A DNA stretch of 64,000 nucleotides. Origin: Cadophora sp. MPI-SDFR-AT-0126. Taxonomy: Eukaryota > Ascomycota > Leotiomycetes > Helotiales > Ploettnerulaceae. Of this stretch, positions 11,364 through 21,916 are shown piece by piece. The DNA is taken from the NCBI GenBank assembly GCA_020747065.1, contig JAGMVK010000006.1:1240001-1304000 (forward strand). The letters run 5' to 3'. A program made the position numbers and the translations under genes. How positions within the stretch are numbered: position 1 is the first letter of the stretch; the number at the start of each line of letters is the position of its first letter. The notes under the pieces are model-generated. The model had not been told where the DNA came from. It did no database searches and saw only the letters and a list, made by a program, of their open reading frames with translations.

Positions 11364-12540
11364 CTATGCAATAGAGCCGCCACTGAGCTTTATTATCTGA
11401 CCTGAACGAGGAAGCGTCAATATGGTTCTTGAGGTTAGTCCGATTAAGGTGCCTTACCATTGATCCATTCGCTTTCTTTGCTCGCCAGGAAAGCCACAAC
11501 TCTGGCGATATCTTCTGGTACAGCGACTCTCTTCAATGGGCACAGCTTCGCTATTCCTGCTTCAATGGATTCGGGGGAAGATTCAGGCGTAGCTCCAGGC
11601 GAGTAGCTAGAGGATGAGTGGTTAGCAATGGCTTCATCCGAGAATTGTCCGAGCTGTCTCGAACGCGCTCTGATTGTTTGTGCAACTACACAGTTGGTTG
11701 TGAAAAACTTGTTTTTCGGAGAAAAATACTCCTGAGACATTTCGAGAAATTGGCTGGGTCAACTCACTGCCACGCATTCCTGCCGCTCGTTAGCTACTGC
11801 AAATAGGCCAGTGCACAAATAGACTTACTCGTCAAACATATCGGTCTTGACGCCGCCAGGGGCAATGGCGTTCACTGTGATACCTTTGGAAGGGCCGCAG
11901 TCTGCAGAAAAGCTTCGAGTGAACCCCTCAACGGCTGCCTTACTGCCTGCATAAAGCGCGTGGTTTGGCACACCAGACATGGTGGCGGCGACTGAGGACA
12001 TCAATATGATCCGCCCTCCCTTTTCCAGGTGGATATAAGCTTGTTGGGCGACAAAGAACTGTGCCTTGGTGTTGAGATTGAAGACTTTGTCATAGTCTGC
12101 TTCAGTAATCTTGTCCGCGGGTTTGAAATTCTCGGTCCCGCTGTTCGACATGACAATATCCAAGCGCCCGAACTGGAACCAAGTCAGCACTGTTCGACAG
12201 TTCGGAAGATGTGAGAATATGTCGAAAGGGCGAGAACCAAGAATAGGTCATTTGTACTCACATGGTCAATCGCTTCCTTGAAGAGCCGTTCAACCTCTGC
12301 CACCTTGGTCACGTCGGCCTTGATCGCAAATGCTTTGCTACCAAGCAGTTCAATCTGTCTCACGAGCTCTTGAGCTCCCTTCGAGGCGTTGGCATAGTTG
12401 ACCACTACATATGCTCCTCGCTGTGCAAGACCAAGTGCAATGCCACGGCCGATACCTCGTCCTGAACCCGTTACGAGGGCGACCTTCCCAGCAAGTGAGC
12501 CAATCTGATAATCTCCATTCGAAACTTCGATTGAACCCAT
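11364..12540 (-). CDS. Short-chain dehydrogenase, tetra/trihydroxynaphthalene reductase-like
   Basis: Five exons: 12262-12540, 11829-12172, 11768-11779, 11458-11606 and 11364-11401; 273 aa, the usual length for polyhydroxynaphthalene reductases. The Rossmann motif TGSGRGIG is at 24-31. The SNSG variant of the NNAG motif is at 102-105, as in T3HN/T4HN reductases. Catalytic residues are S153, Y167 and K171 (SSVAATM, LYAGSK). The C-terminus reads WINGQIIKLSGGSIA. Such enzymes use NADPH to reduce a hydroxynaphthalene or anthraquinone-like ring in DHN-melanin or aromatic polyketide pathways. Exon 3 is only 12 nt and is needed to make FDENAWHYSPGATP. It is divergent from the dehydratase-like gene at 13599 across a 1.06-kb shared promoter. 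Substrate is inferred from family and neighbour. Confidence 0.92.
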
Positions 12541-12841
12541 GATTCAGCTATTGTTGAGAGTGGATGATATGTGAATGATTAGGTGTTGGAGTTGAGATTT
12601 GTTGTTCTCTTTCAATATGTTTTCACGACTTTCATAGGCATCAAGGGCACACAATTTATTGTTATATGGCTTACGGACTCCGTTCTGCGAAGACTATGAA
12701 AAGTGCAGCGCACACTGTCTGGAACTCACAAAGCCCTTCCAAGCGCATTCTTCCTGTCGGACACATGTTGTACTGGAACACAGGCGTGCACTAACAATCA
12801 ATCTGAGCCTTTCCGCATCTCAACAATGCCGTCTCGACAAT

Positions 12842-12851
12842 CGGATATCCG
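12842..12851. promoter_or_regulatory. CGG-N4-CCG palindrome, candidate Zn2Cys6 site 1
   Basis: CGGATATCCG is a perfect 10-bp palindrome about 300 bp from the SDR start and 750 bp from the dehydratase-like start. A second site of the same spacing lies 65 bp away. Confidence 0.45.
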
Positions 12852-12906
12852 TCCAACGAAGTCCGGATTTCTAGTCTGAACTTTGGGGGCAACTATCGTG
12901 CTATAT

Positions 12907-12916
12907 CGGATTGCCG
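12907..12916. promoter_or_regulatory. CGG-N4-CCG element, candidate Zn2Cys6 site 2
   Basis: CGGATTGCCG keeps the CGG and CCG half-sites and the 4-bp spacing of the site at 12842, and both are preceded by T. Binding by the nearby regulator is inference. Confidence 0.4.
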
Positions 12917-13598
12917 ATCGGTACTTGTATGCTTAAGGCAGTTTCCTGTTTCGCATTGAGGCTATTCATAGTGATTTTTGGCAGATTCGGGCTCGACCAT
13001 CCTGTCGTTGTTTCATTGTTTCACGGACCGCACATGATTGGCTGGATCTGGAAACTAGTCCTCGCCTCCCTGAGCACTCACTGGACGGAGCCTCAATGAC
13101 CCGTTCACTGCTTCGCATCAACATGGCATTTGATACAAACAAGTCTCTTCGTTATTTGACTCTGAAGCGTGCCTCGGTCTATTCGGAGTCGGCTCAATAT
13201 AGAGGCCTTTTTTCTGGGCACATCTGTAGCCAGATGTCTTCAAAAACATTTTCGCATACTACAGAATACAAGGCTCGGCCATCGGTCAAAGCAAGGTCTC
13301 GCTGGAAGTCCGAAAGGGCGACATTCAGAAAAGAATGTTGTGTTTGAAAGGTCAAGCATGGACGGACGATTCAGAATGCTGCCATTGCAAGATCATTTGT
13401 TCTGGCAGACCGCTGGAGTGGCTTCAAGGCTTCTCTTCATCAAGGTCCGTCACCGGACGGTCCTTATATGGACTGTATGGCCTGAGAAATTTAGAACCTC
13501 ATTCCTCCTGTTGAGTTTTTAGTCATCAAGGCTCGTATTTTATTCACCATGCCTACATTCTCTTTCGGACTTGATGAGCCTAAACACAATTTTGGGCT

Positions 13599-14303
13599 AT
13601 GGCAGAGCAAGAAGAGACTGTCTCTGGAGGGTACTGTCTCACTTACAGCTTTACCGATCAAAGATCTAATCAGCTGGTAGATTTTCTTGACCTAGAAGCT
13701 CTCGTCTTCAAGTGGGCTGATAGCTATGATGCGAAGGTAACTTTCATCTCCTGGCTCTCCCGGTTCTAGCAAACTACTGACATTTCTTAGGACTGGAGTC
13801 TTCTGGAGAGCATCCTAGCTCCTCATCTCTTCGTCGACTACACAAATCTCGGCGAAAAACGCTGGCCCGCCATGCCCGCAGCACAGTTCCTCGACATGGT
13901 AACAAACGATGACTTTCTCTGCGATCCATGCGTCAAAACACAGCACCTTCTGGGCGCACATTACTGGGAGCGCATCTCAGATACACATGTTATTGGGCAT
14001 CACCAGATTCGTGCGGCGCATCAAGTCTATACAGGGCCTGATTTGAAGGAGGTCAAGCTGAAGGTACATAGCCATGCTACGAATATCCACTACTACACGA
14101 AGGTAGACGGAGAATGGAAATTTGCAGGACTGAAGCCGACGGTGAAGTGGAATGAGCACGAATTTGAGAAAGTTTTCAAGGGCGGTCACGCGCAGACACA
14201 TGAAATAGAGGTCCCTCGAAAAGAAGTGCTTGGTGGGTTGAAGACTGGAGTCTCGGTCACAGTGTGTGAGCTTGGAAGCGTCGAGTCTGCTTTACTTGTT
14301 TAG
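13599..14303 (+). CDS. Scytalone dehydratase-like protein
   Basis: Two exons, 13599-13736 and 13791-14303, joined by a 54-nt intron; 216 aa. It carries the scytalone dehydratase signature: WADSYDAKDW, FVDYTNL, KTQHLLGAHYWERI, GHHQIRAAHQVY and WKFAGLKPTVKW. From recall of the Magnaporthe enzyme, the active-site residues Y30, D31, Y50, H85, H110 and N131 correspond here to Y43, D44, Y63, H98, H123 and N144, all at a constant offset of 13. The position of S129 is Ala142 instead. The family dehydrates scytalone and vermelone in DHN-melanin synthesis; relatives act in other aromatic polyketide pathways. The C-terminal 40 residues after FKGG are extra and unlike the family core. Divergent transcription with an SDR reductase supports a shared pathway. 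Whether it makes melanin is open. Confidence 0.9.
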
Positions 14304-15672
14304 AGGCTGTCGTAGAGACAGGGGCAACTCAATTTCACGCCGACCTCTTAATCCTGAAGAGTATTATCTCCCATCTCTCTCATCCTGTCTCAAGATTTCC
14401 AGTGGACTCCATTCAAAGCGCAAAACACTTCGAGTCAGTATATTCCATGACCGTTTTCGGACAGGATCTCTCTCCACAGCAAAGCAGAATACGTCACCCT
14501 GTTCCCTCACTTTGATATCCATGAGCCATCGAGTAAATCCTCCTTGCATTAGTCCGTCCAAGCATTATTACCAGCGGTCCAGAATAATAGCACACATTCA
14601 CATGCCGGCCTTCCTCCGTCGGTAGTCCGAACGCGACTCCTTGCCAAGCCAAGTCAACCAGCACCCTCACCAGCATCCCCACCAGCTGCCAGGGCCCATG
14701 TGCTATACACAAGGTACAAGACGGACCAGCAATAAATCTGCAGCAACAGATCAACAAAGCAATCCTGACACCGGGCTGCACCTACGGAGTCCGTCTGTGC
14801 GGCGGACCTGGCCATCGGACTGGCTCGTGGCGTAAATCCGTATCGCTCAGACTCTCGCTTACGATGTCTTAGTGTAAGTAAATATGGCAGCGGTGCTGAC
14901 TCGGGTTCTTCTCGGGGTGTCCTGTAAGGAGCTGATGGAGAGGACAGAGCGCCTGATAGCTTAGATCCAGGTGCTGCCAATCATGACTCAGGTTCTTTCA
15001 TCACTGAATGTTCGTTGTCGCTAATTGCCCGGCTCGCATTGGATCCTGCAATTTTTGGACGCATCTGTAAGAACGAAAATTATGGAGAAGCTATGTGGCA
15101 ATTTTCTCAACGAGCTAAGTACATATATGAAGATTGCTACGATCCATTTGTGAATCGAGTACATTTTAACGCACCTGAAATCAGGAAGGGCACGTTTAAG
15201 GAAATCTGTAGATGATTCTTTGACGATGCAGTAGACATCGGTGAAAACAACACAAACAGAAACAGAAACAGAGTCTACACTACCAAAATTGTGCCAGGTA
15301 GCATTGCATATTGTGAGGCGACTGTGGAAAGCTTCCATAGCACGTTTGGGCCCTCAGAGCAAATTAAAGATGTGATCATTTTTCATTCTCTACGTATCTG
15401 GTTGGTCGATAGTTTTGGGCAACAAAAATTAAGACTTGCAATTCCAACTGTACTGGTACGCTCATGTTCTTCACTCTATCTGACTGCTTCCAATCACTCA
15501 GACACAAACTATTCATTTGAGCATGGGTCATCATGATTTGGGCATTGGTCCAGACTCACGACTTGTCACTCCAGGCCCCCGATTCGGCGAGCATCTTGTA
15601 TCAAACTGGTGGCAATCATGATAACAGTTGCTGAACGGAGATTTTATGATAACATCGTCTAGGCTGTTCGAT
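14304..15672. other. Intergenic region between convergent genes
   Basis: No gene is recognised. Short frames on both strands have no family resemblance. Three AAACAG units near 15257-15274 form a minor microsatellite. Confidence 0.4.
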
Positions 15673-18311
15673 TTATGCTCCCCTGGGTGTCCCATCGTCT
15701 AGCTCCGATGCTGGTCTCGTCCCAGCCTTCGCTAACCATTCCTGCACCCAGGTCGGAGAGGCAACAGCTCCACACCCAATACAAAGGGCCATGCATGCCA
15801 TGATAGATGCGTAGAGAGGGACGTTGTCTCGAGCCTTCAGGTAGTGAGCCTCTCCCAATGCTAGCATCCCTTTTCCCGCGGCCGTCCTTGCATGCACATT
15901 TGCTCCATGATTCAGCAGGGCTCTTGTAGCAACTTTTCGGCCTAGGCGGACAGCTATGTGCAGCGCTGTTTCTCCCTTACGATTCCTACGATCAATGTTT
16001 GCGCCGCTTCTGATGAGGAGTTTGAAGATATCCATTAGCGTTTTGTCGTCTTCGCCATCTGGCAGGTGAATGATAAAGGCCATGAAGACAGTATTCCCGG
16101 AAACATCGTAGTTGTTGACATCCACGCCGACACACACCATAGCCTGGATCAACTCGTAACGGAAAGTCAGCCTTCGGGATGATGTCTTGGGGTCTGAGTG
16201 GCCACGCTTTCGCTTCTTGGAATATTCATTTACTCTTTCTAAAGCAGGAAAATCGAGACTGAGAGACACTTCGGCGAGACATTGGAGTCCATTCCGTCCT
16301 TTAGAATCTTGGATGCTCGGTATCTCGGTTGCCAGCCAAGATGTTTCCAACATCCGAGCATGACTGTACATCAAAGTCTGACCTTCCATGACTGGAACAT
16401 CGGGCAGTGGAAGGTTTGGAGCTACATTAAAACTTCCATCACCCAGACTTTCACTTAGTAAAGATAGAGGTTCAATATCGTAAGGCAACCTGAAATATGG
16501 CACTCTATACTGACGGTTCCAGTGAAGTTTGGTAAGTGCTTGGGGGGCTGCATCATCCATCGAGGTGGAAGGAGGATTTCGCGGATTTAAGCTTGACAAC
16601 CAGCCGAAGGCATCATAGGTGGGCAACAAGGGGACGTTCAAGAAAATAAGTGCCTCGAGCGAGTTTCGGTCAATATTCCTAGCTTGGCGGGTGAGGAGGT
16701 GGAAAACGTTGCGGCCAAAATCGTCGCAATCATGAAATCGAATGTTGAAACTGTTAAGCTTCTGTAAAAACCAGATCAAGTCGTCGCGGTCCTTGGCAAG
16801 CCATCGGAAAGTTGCACGAGGCAATACGTGAAGAAAACTTTGACCGGCAACATTCTTGGAATTTCCGTCAACGCCTCGTTCAAGCGCCTCCATAATCACA
16901 TACATGTCTGCCCCACGGGCAGCAAGCATATGCAAAACGGTGTTTCCAAGAGCATCTCGAAATCCGAGGTCCAGATGATCCAGGGTTCCTGGAGGATCAC
17001 TGATAATTGAGCTGATCAGGCCGTCTTTATGAACCCACAGCTGGCCATCCAGCTCATCGAGACACCAACAGTTTCCCGAATCGTGAAGTTCCAGTCCTGG
17101 GAGACAGACACCTTGCCTTCGAATGTGACGATCAAGTAACAATACAGCATCCGGTAGTGGCAATCTCGGGGCGCGAGACCGAGTCTGTGTTGCGGGAGCC
17201 TGGTCTGGTCGGATTGTGAGATTATCAACCGTGGATCTATAGCTAATAGTTGTGGAAGATGCTGGCTCAGTAGCTGTGCCCGCTGAAGAGTTAGAATTAC
17301 ATGTGTCTGACACTGAATGTGCCTTCAATAGCCGGGCAATGGTTTTGAGATAGATTGTTGAGCATCTCTTCGTTAATCGCCTTTTGAGACTGCGGGTACT
17401 CAACTCGATGGACAATAGGCTCATTTTATCGACAGTACATGGTTCGTTGACACAGCAGACCGGATTGCTCAATGGACTGTTGAAAGTCGTCTTCGAATCT
17501 TGTATCAATGAAGCTACATAGACATCTAGAATGCTTGTATCTTGCGTCGATTGTGAGTCGTCCTTGGGCGATAGCTCCGGCAGTGGTATTGGCTGATTCA
17601 CGCCATATTCAGACACCTGCCATGGAACAAGAGACAGTAGATCTCGCATTGGAGTCTCACTGAATTCCGCAAACATAAGATCGTCCGCTGAACCGAGCTC
17701 AGGTCCTGATTCGTGAATTGCTCTAGGCGATGGGACGAGTTCGCCATCGAGTGTACTACAGCCAATGACGTCCTTGAGAGCGGCCTGGTGGCCCGTCAAT
17801 TCAGACTGCCGCTGATGTACGTTATGTTCGGCTATCCGTCGAGACCGTTGTTCTGAAAGAGCAAGAATTCTCTCGTTCATCTCTTCGCGGGTCCTTGGCC
17901 GCAGCCATCTTGGCTCTTTATCTAACAGGGAATTGACAGTTTTGTTTGTAGATTCTTTCCTGCACCCGATGAGTAAATGTTCGGTCGCACAGGACTAGAA
18001 ATTGTTTACCCGGGCATCCAATTCGGATCTTTCTCTTTCAATGCTTCGCGTATGTCCTTTGGCTGAAGGGTGGTAAACAGATATAGTCTCGCCAGTTTTC
18101 GCTGTCGAGACGCTGTCCATTTGCTGGGCCGGCCGATCTTGGTACGATCCGTGTTGGGACTCTCGCTTGATCCAGATGATTCCGGGGAGCTGTTCACACC
18201 AGAAAATGTTGACGCCGGGGTAGCGTTTGCCATTCCGGAGATGATTCTACATACAGACACTGTTTCTGAAATAGCTCCGAAGAGATTTTCGGCCAATTCA
18301 AGCTTTTTGCG
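15673..18311 (-). CDS. Clr5-domain, ankyrin-repeat protein (5' end unresolved)
   Basis: Main exons are 18010-18311 and 15673-17959 with a 50-nt intron; the product is over 850 aa. Near the N-terminus a basic segment (GRPSKWTASRQRKLARLYLF, then LQPKDIREALKEKDPNW) resembles the Clr5 DNA-binding-like domain of fungal proteins. Ankyrin-type repeats follow near residue 300 (DALGNTVLHMLAARGADMYV). A second set lies near the C-terminus (GNTVFMAFIIHL, GANIDRRNRKGETALHIAVR, LLNHGANVHARTAAGKG). The role is probably regulatory and nuclear, but no target is known. The frame remains open past TTG at 18296 to a CACAG acceptor ending at 18312, so the true start is probably in an upstream exon. One option is the ATG at 18462 followed by GTAGGT, giving a two-codon first exon. 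The first in-frame ATG downstream is at 18233. Confidence 0.8.
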
Positions 18312-18462
18312 CTGTGAACAGACGGCGGCAGTCGACGGGAAGCGTGGAGCTACCTAGGCAATTGAACACGGCCTCGCAAGCGCCGGATGATTGAAAAGAA
18401 AATGTGTTGACTTGCATGTCGTAGAACGGCAGCTGCCGGCGAACAATAATACCTACACCCAT

Positions 18463-19306
18463 CTTGTTTTTAGTGAGGCTGAGGTTGTGGTTCGCCCCGA
18501 GGTTGCCTCGTTGGAAGTGTATTAAGTACTAGACCGTACAGGGCCTAGGTCAAACCCCTTTCCATGCGCTGGCACACCTCCTAACACCTTCCCCAAGCCA
18601 AATGGTGAGCCAATTAATCAATCAGTTGACGTTGTGCAACCCTATTTGATTATTCGTATAAATACTCGTCAGAGCGTCATGTTTGATTTGGCCCAATGCA
18701 GGACCTGCATCGTAAACCGAACAGGAAAGGGGCTGACTTACCCATGAAGTGTAAGAAGTCGAACCTGCGTGAGCACGAATCAGGAGACGACACTGGGTAG
18801 TGACTGTGCCACAGAACCATAGCAGTGGCAGGCTTCCGCAACACTTGTCCAGTAGTTCTACTTCCATAACGACACTTCTTGCATTTCAACCAACAAGCAT
18901 TTCTACTAAGCTTGGCAAGTGTCGCCTTCACAAAGTTCTTACAATTCTAGGTCTTGCACTGCCAGATTTCTCGCTTCCGTGAAGATGAAACGCTTAGAAC
19001 CAGTAGTAAATGCTGTCTTGCGCGCATGTAGTTTTTACACTTCTGGGATATAATGCGTTGCCTTGTGCAAAATCACAGAACTGTTGAAATCAAGTTGAGA
19101 GTTTGGTGAAGTATAAAATGGCTATCCGGCCCGCGGCTCACTTCTGGTTCCATATTCTTTGTAGCCTTCTCTTCATTCGGTTCAGTACTAGAAACTGCAT
19201 CAGTGGCTTGGAGCGGGTGCAGGTTGGTCTTTAGTAACCGACAGGACGATATTTTCGAGATGGCGCAAGACAACCAAACGGACAAGTTCGCCAACGTAAA
19301 ACTCTC
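18463..19306. other. Intergenic region upstream of the Clr5/ankyrin gene
   Basis: No convincing gene is seen. The region holds the promoter of the minus-strand Clr5/ankyrin gene and the upstream flank of the doubtful small frame at 19307. Confidence 0.35.
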
Positions 19307-19564
19307 ATGGGATGCGCGCTAACATGCTCCAGCATCCCAAAAGTCAACGGCAACACGCCGCAAGAGAGTGACGACGGGCAGAAGCTGACCACAGAAACGC
19401 AATCCCAAATTCCCACCGGTCCATCAAATACCACCACATATCTCTCCAGCACCGATACAGCCGAGCAAGTAGCCATGGGCCAACCCACCGAACGAGATGA
19501 AGAGAGGATGGCGAGAGAGCTGGCTGAGTGGGAAGCCTATTGGAGAGGCATTGGCGGGCAATGA
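19307..19564 (+). CDS. Possible small protein with MGC N-terminus
   Basis: An 85-codon frame with an ATG. It starts MGCALTC, which would suit N-myristoylation at G2 with palmitoylation at the Cys residues, and ends with an acidic amphipathic stretch (ERMARELAEWEAYWRG). Against this reading, GCTAAC followed by CTCCAG at 19318-19330 looks like a branch point and acceptor. The coding part may therefore be an internal exon starting at IPKVNG, with an upstream exon I could not identify. No family is recognised. It overlaps by 28 bp a possible minus-strand gene at 19537-19860. Confidence 0.3.
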   Translation: MGCALTCSSIPKVNGNTPQESDDGQKLTTETQSQIPTGPSNTTTYLSSTDTAEQVAMGQPTERDEERMARELAEWEAYWRGIGGQ

Positions 19565-19860
19565 GCATTCACTAGAACACGGGGGAGTCTGAAGTTGCGA
19601 GTTGAGAAGAAGCAAATAAGGCAGGCGGTTGAAGTTCTAGGCCAGGCATAAAATGCTGGGACAGTGTGTACTTTGTGGTGTGTGGAGCATATATGGTTGA
19701 CAGTACTTTCTCTGACTTCTCCAACTGGTGCCTCTTTTTCGTGCAAGAATCTCTCTAGGTCGTAGACTCTATGTGAGATCAAGCCTCCGAAAGATGGCAA
19801 CATGACAATCAAGATTGAAATGACGGCGAGAACCAGGCCCCGAATGCTGTAGAAATCCAT
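19537..19860 (-). CDS. Possible small membrane protein
   Basis: A 107-codon frame from an ATG at 19860. It begins with a membrane-like segment (IRGLVLAVISILIVMLPSFG) followed by a charged stretch (VYDLERFLHEKEAPVGEV). The second half looks non-coding, so a missed intron or a shorter real gene is possible. No family is recognised. It overlaps tail-to-tail with the doubtful gene at 19307. Confidence 0.25.
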   Translation of the reverse strand: MDFYSIRGLVLAVISILIVMLPSFGGLISHRVYDLERFLHEKEAPVGEVRESTVNHICSTHHKVHTVPAFYAWPRTSTACLICFFSTRNFRLPRVLVNAHCPPMPLQ

Positions 19861-20074
19861 AAGCTCACAAAAGCCAAATTACAATAGACAATGAGCTGAT
19901 AAAAGGTAGGGAAATGGTACGGGGTATGGTTATAGTATGCCCTCTAGCAGCTCAAGTCCAGCCACTCGGCCGTAGTACGAATATCCCAATGTAAAACTCC
20001 CACAATGAATGCTCTCCAAACACCCTACGGAGTGAAAATGTTGTTCACTGTATCTTACATGGCAATGCTGCCTC

Positions 20075-21598
20075 TCAACAACTCTTCTTTTTGATGACCT
20101 GCTGTCCGTCCATCCAAGGCCAAAGCACCTCGGGTATATCAACTTCTCCTCTCGCCTCGTCCCAGCCGTTCTCCAGAATAGCAGCGATGACTCTCGGCAC
20201 TGCCAAGGCAGTTCCATTCACAGTGTAGGGGAATGCAATCTTACCACCATGCGTCCGGATGTCAACTCTGGTGGCCAGTCTCCTAGTCTGATAATCCGTA
20301 CACGTGCTCACAGAGGACACTTCTCCCCACCCATCATCTTTGGGTCTTCGAGAAGGGAAGAATGCCTCAATGTCTCTCTTGCGTGTAGCTGAGGCACCGA
20401 GGTCAGTGCTGGGCATTTCGATGATGCGGCAGTGTAGGTTGAGATTGGTGAAGATCTCTGTTTGGATGGATACCATTTCGTCGAATATGGCCGTAGAAGA
20501 TTCAGTAGATGGGGCTGTCCATGCAAACATCTCTACTTTGGTGAACTCGTGCACTCGATATAATCCTTTGGTGTCTACACCTCTTGCTCCAGCTTCTGCT
20601 CTGTAGCTCCTAGAGACACCCACCCGCTTCATCGGCAGATCTGCCTCTTCGAGAATCGTGTTTGCTTTCATCCCAGCTAGAGGTATCTCAGCCGTTCCAG
20701 CGAGACTGAGTTCCGGTTTCCGTCCCACATCGCTTGCATTCTGCTGGATGTTGTATATCTGCTGCTCCCCATTCTGATCCCTGGGCTGGAACCCACAAGC
20801 TGCTGCAATGTGACTGTACACCATACTTGGCGGGCTGACCATTCCCCAGCCTCTTTTCCTAGCTACGCTGAGCGAATACTGTACGAGAGCTTGCTCGAGC
20901 TGTGCTGCTTCGTTCAGAAGATAATACCATCCCCATCCACTCGTTGTCGCTGCGCCGGCAAAATCTAGAAGATTGAGCTCACTTCCAATATGAACATGGG
21001 ATCGCCAGACGCGATCAGAAGCCGCAGGATCTGGTTCAGGGTGCTCGTTGATATATCCCACCACTGTAGGATCGTTTCCTCTCGGTGTCTCATTGCTTGT
21101 AAGATTCGGTATTGCTGCCGCCAATGCATCAATCTCCGTCGTAAGAGATGACTCCTTCTCCTCAATCTTGGACAATTGATCTTTCAATATCTTCGCCTCA
21201 GCAATTATTTCCTCCTTGGACATCTGCCTAATGCGCTGGACCTCTTCAGAGGCTTCATCGCGGAGGGTGGTCGGATTGGCAAGCTGGAGCTTCAATCGAT
21301 TATTCCGCTCGCGCAGAGTGCGTGCTTCACGCTGATAGACGTGCCATTGTTCGAAGAGACTGTTTATCCGGGCAGGATACTGAGCTTGAGATTTGTAGTT
21401 GCGTTCGAGGCAATTCTGTTCGTGCAGCACAGCATTCTGGCGGATGTGTTTGACGTCGATTGAAACTTTTGGGGCTACTGAGGGGCGAGGCGCTTCAGAT
21501 CGGAGGCTTGGAGACGAGTGGAATAGACGTCGCGTAGGGCGCGGAAGGCTTCTCAGACGGCATTGTAGACAGGTGAAGCTGCGTCGTGGTGTTGACAT
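20075..21598 (-). CDS. DIA4: Seryl-tRNA synthetase, mitochondrial
   Basis: One exon, 507 aa from the ATG at 21598 (MSTPRRSF). The Arg/Ser/Leu-rich N-terminus before SIDVKHIRQN looks like a mitochondrial targeting presequence. The long helical hairpin (NRLKLQL to EIDALAAAIPNL) is the tRNA-binding arm of SerRS. The class II core follows with motif 2 (RVGVSRSYRAEAGARG, then TKGLYRVHEFTKVEMF) and motif 3 (NGTALAVPRVIAAILENG). The enzyme charges tRNA-Ser with serine using ATP. The presequence and single-exon organellar form argue for the mitochondrial enzyme rather than the cytosolic one. Upstream in-frame codons lack an ATG. It is transcribed in tandem with ARP10, 318 bp downstream of that gene. 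Confidence 0.93.
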   Translation of the reverse strand: MSTPRRSFTCLQCRLRSLPRPTRRLFHSSPSLRSEAPRPSVAPKVSIDVKHIRQNAVLHEQNCLERNYKSQAQYPARINSLFEQWHVYQREARTLRERNNRLKLQLANPTTLRDEASEEVQRIRQMSKEEIIAEAKILKDQLSKIEEKESSLTTEIDALAAAIPNLTSNETPRGNDPTVVGYINEHPEPDPAASDRVWRSHVHIGSELNLLDFAGAATTSGWGWYYLLNEAAQLEQALVQYSLSVARKRGWGMVSPPSMVYSHIAAACGFQPRDQNGEQQIYNIQQNASDVGRKPELSLAGTAEIPLAGMKANTILEEADLPMKRVGVSRSYRAEAGARGVDTKGLYRVHEFTKVEMFAWTAPSTESSTAIFDEMVSIQTEIFTNLNLHCRIIEMPSTDLGASATRKRDIEAFFPSRRPKDDGWGEVSSVSTCTDYQTRRLATRVDIRTHGGKIAFPYTVNGTALAVPRVIAAILENGWDEARGEVDIPEVLWPWMDGQQVIKKKSC

Positions 21599-21916
21599 TT
21601 TGCAGTGTCGAAGATAAGTAGCTCTCGAGAGCTTCAAACTCGGAACTCAGCCAAGCTTCGAACCCAATTTGAAAGCAATGAAAAGTCAGCCCACAACATA
21701 TATTTTGGAGTACATAATCTTCGCAGGGATATGATCGGGCATTTGGTAGCATTGAGCATTAAATTAACTAGGTAGAGCAGATTTGGTATCACATGGCAAT
21801 TTACCTACAAGCTGCACAAAGCCGTTGATTCTGAAGCTGTACATTACTCTGGGTATCATGAATTTTTACTTGAGGACAAATTGCTCCCAAAAGACTGCAT
21901 AATCACCTTTGCCCTC
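21599..21916. other. Short intergenic region between ARP10 and SerRS genes
   Basis: Holds the SerRS promoter and the ARP10 3' end. No other feature is seen. Confidence 0.4.

Larger units (their letters stand above)
12541..13598. promoter_or_regulatory. Divergent promoter of the SDR and dehydratase-like genes
   Basis: A 1.06-kb region between two outward-facing genes. No credible coding frame is seen. It contains CGGATATCCG at 12842-12851 and CGGATTGCCG at 12907-12916. Both are CGG-N4-CCG inverted triplets, a geometry that Zn2Cys6 dimers can bind. Confidence 0.6.

Noticed and set aside
4599..18311. Possible complete secondary-metabolite cluster including the HET and Clr5/ankyrin genes
   Set aside because: No backbone enzyme is present, and neither flanking gene has a known role in such clusters, so only the central three genes are proposed as linked.
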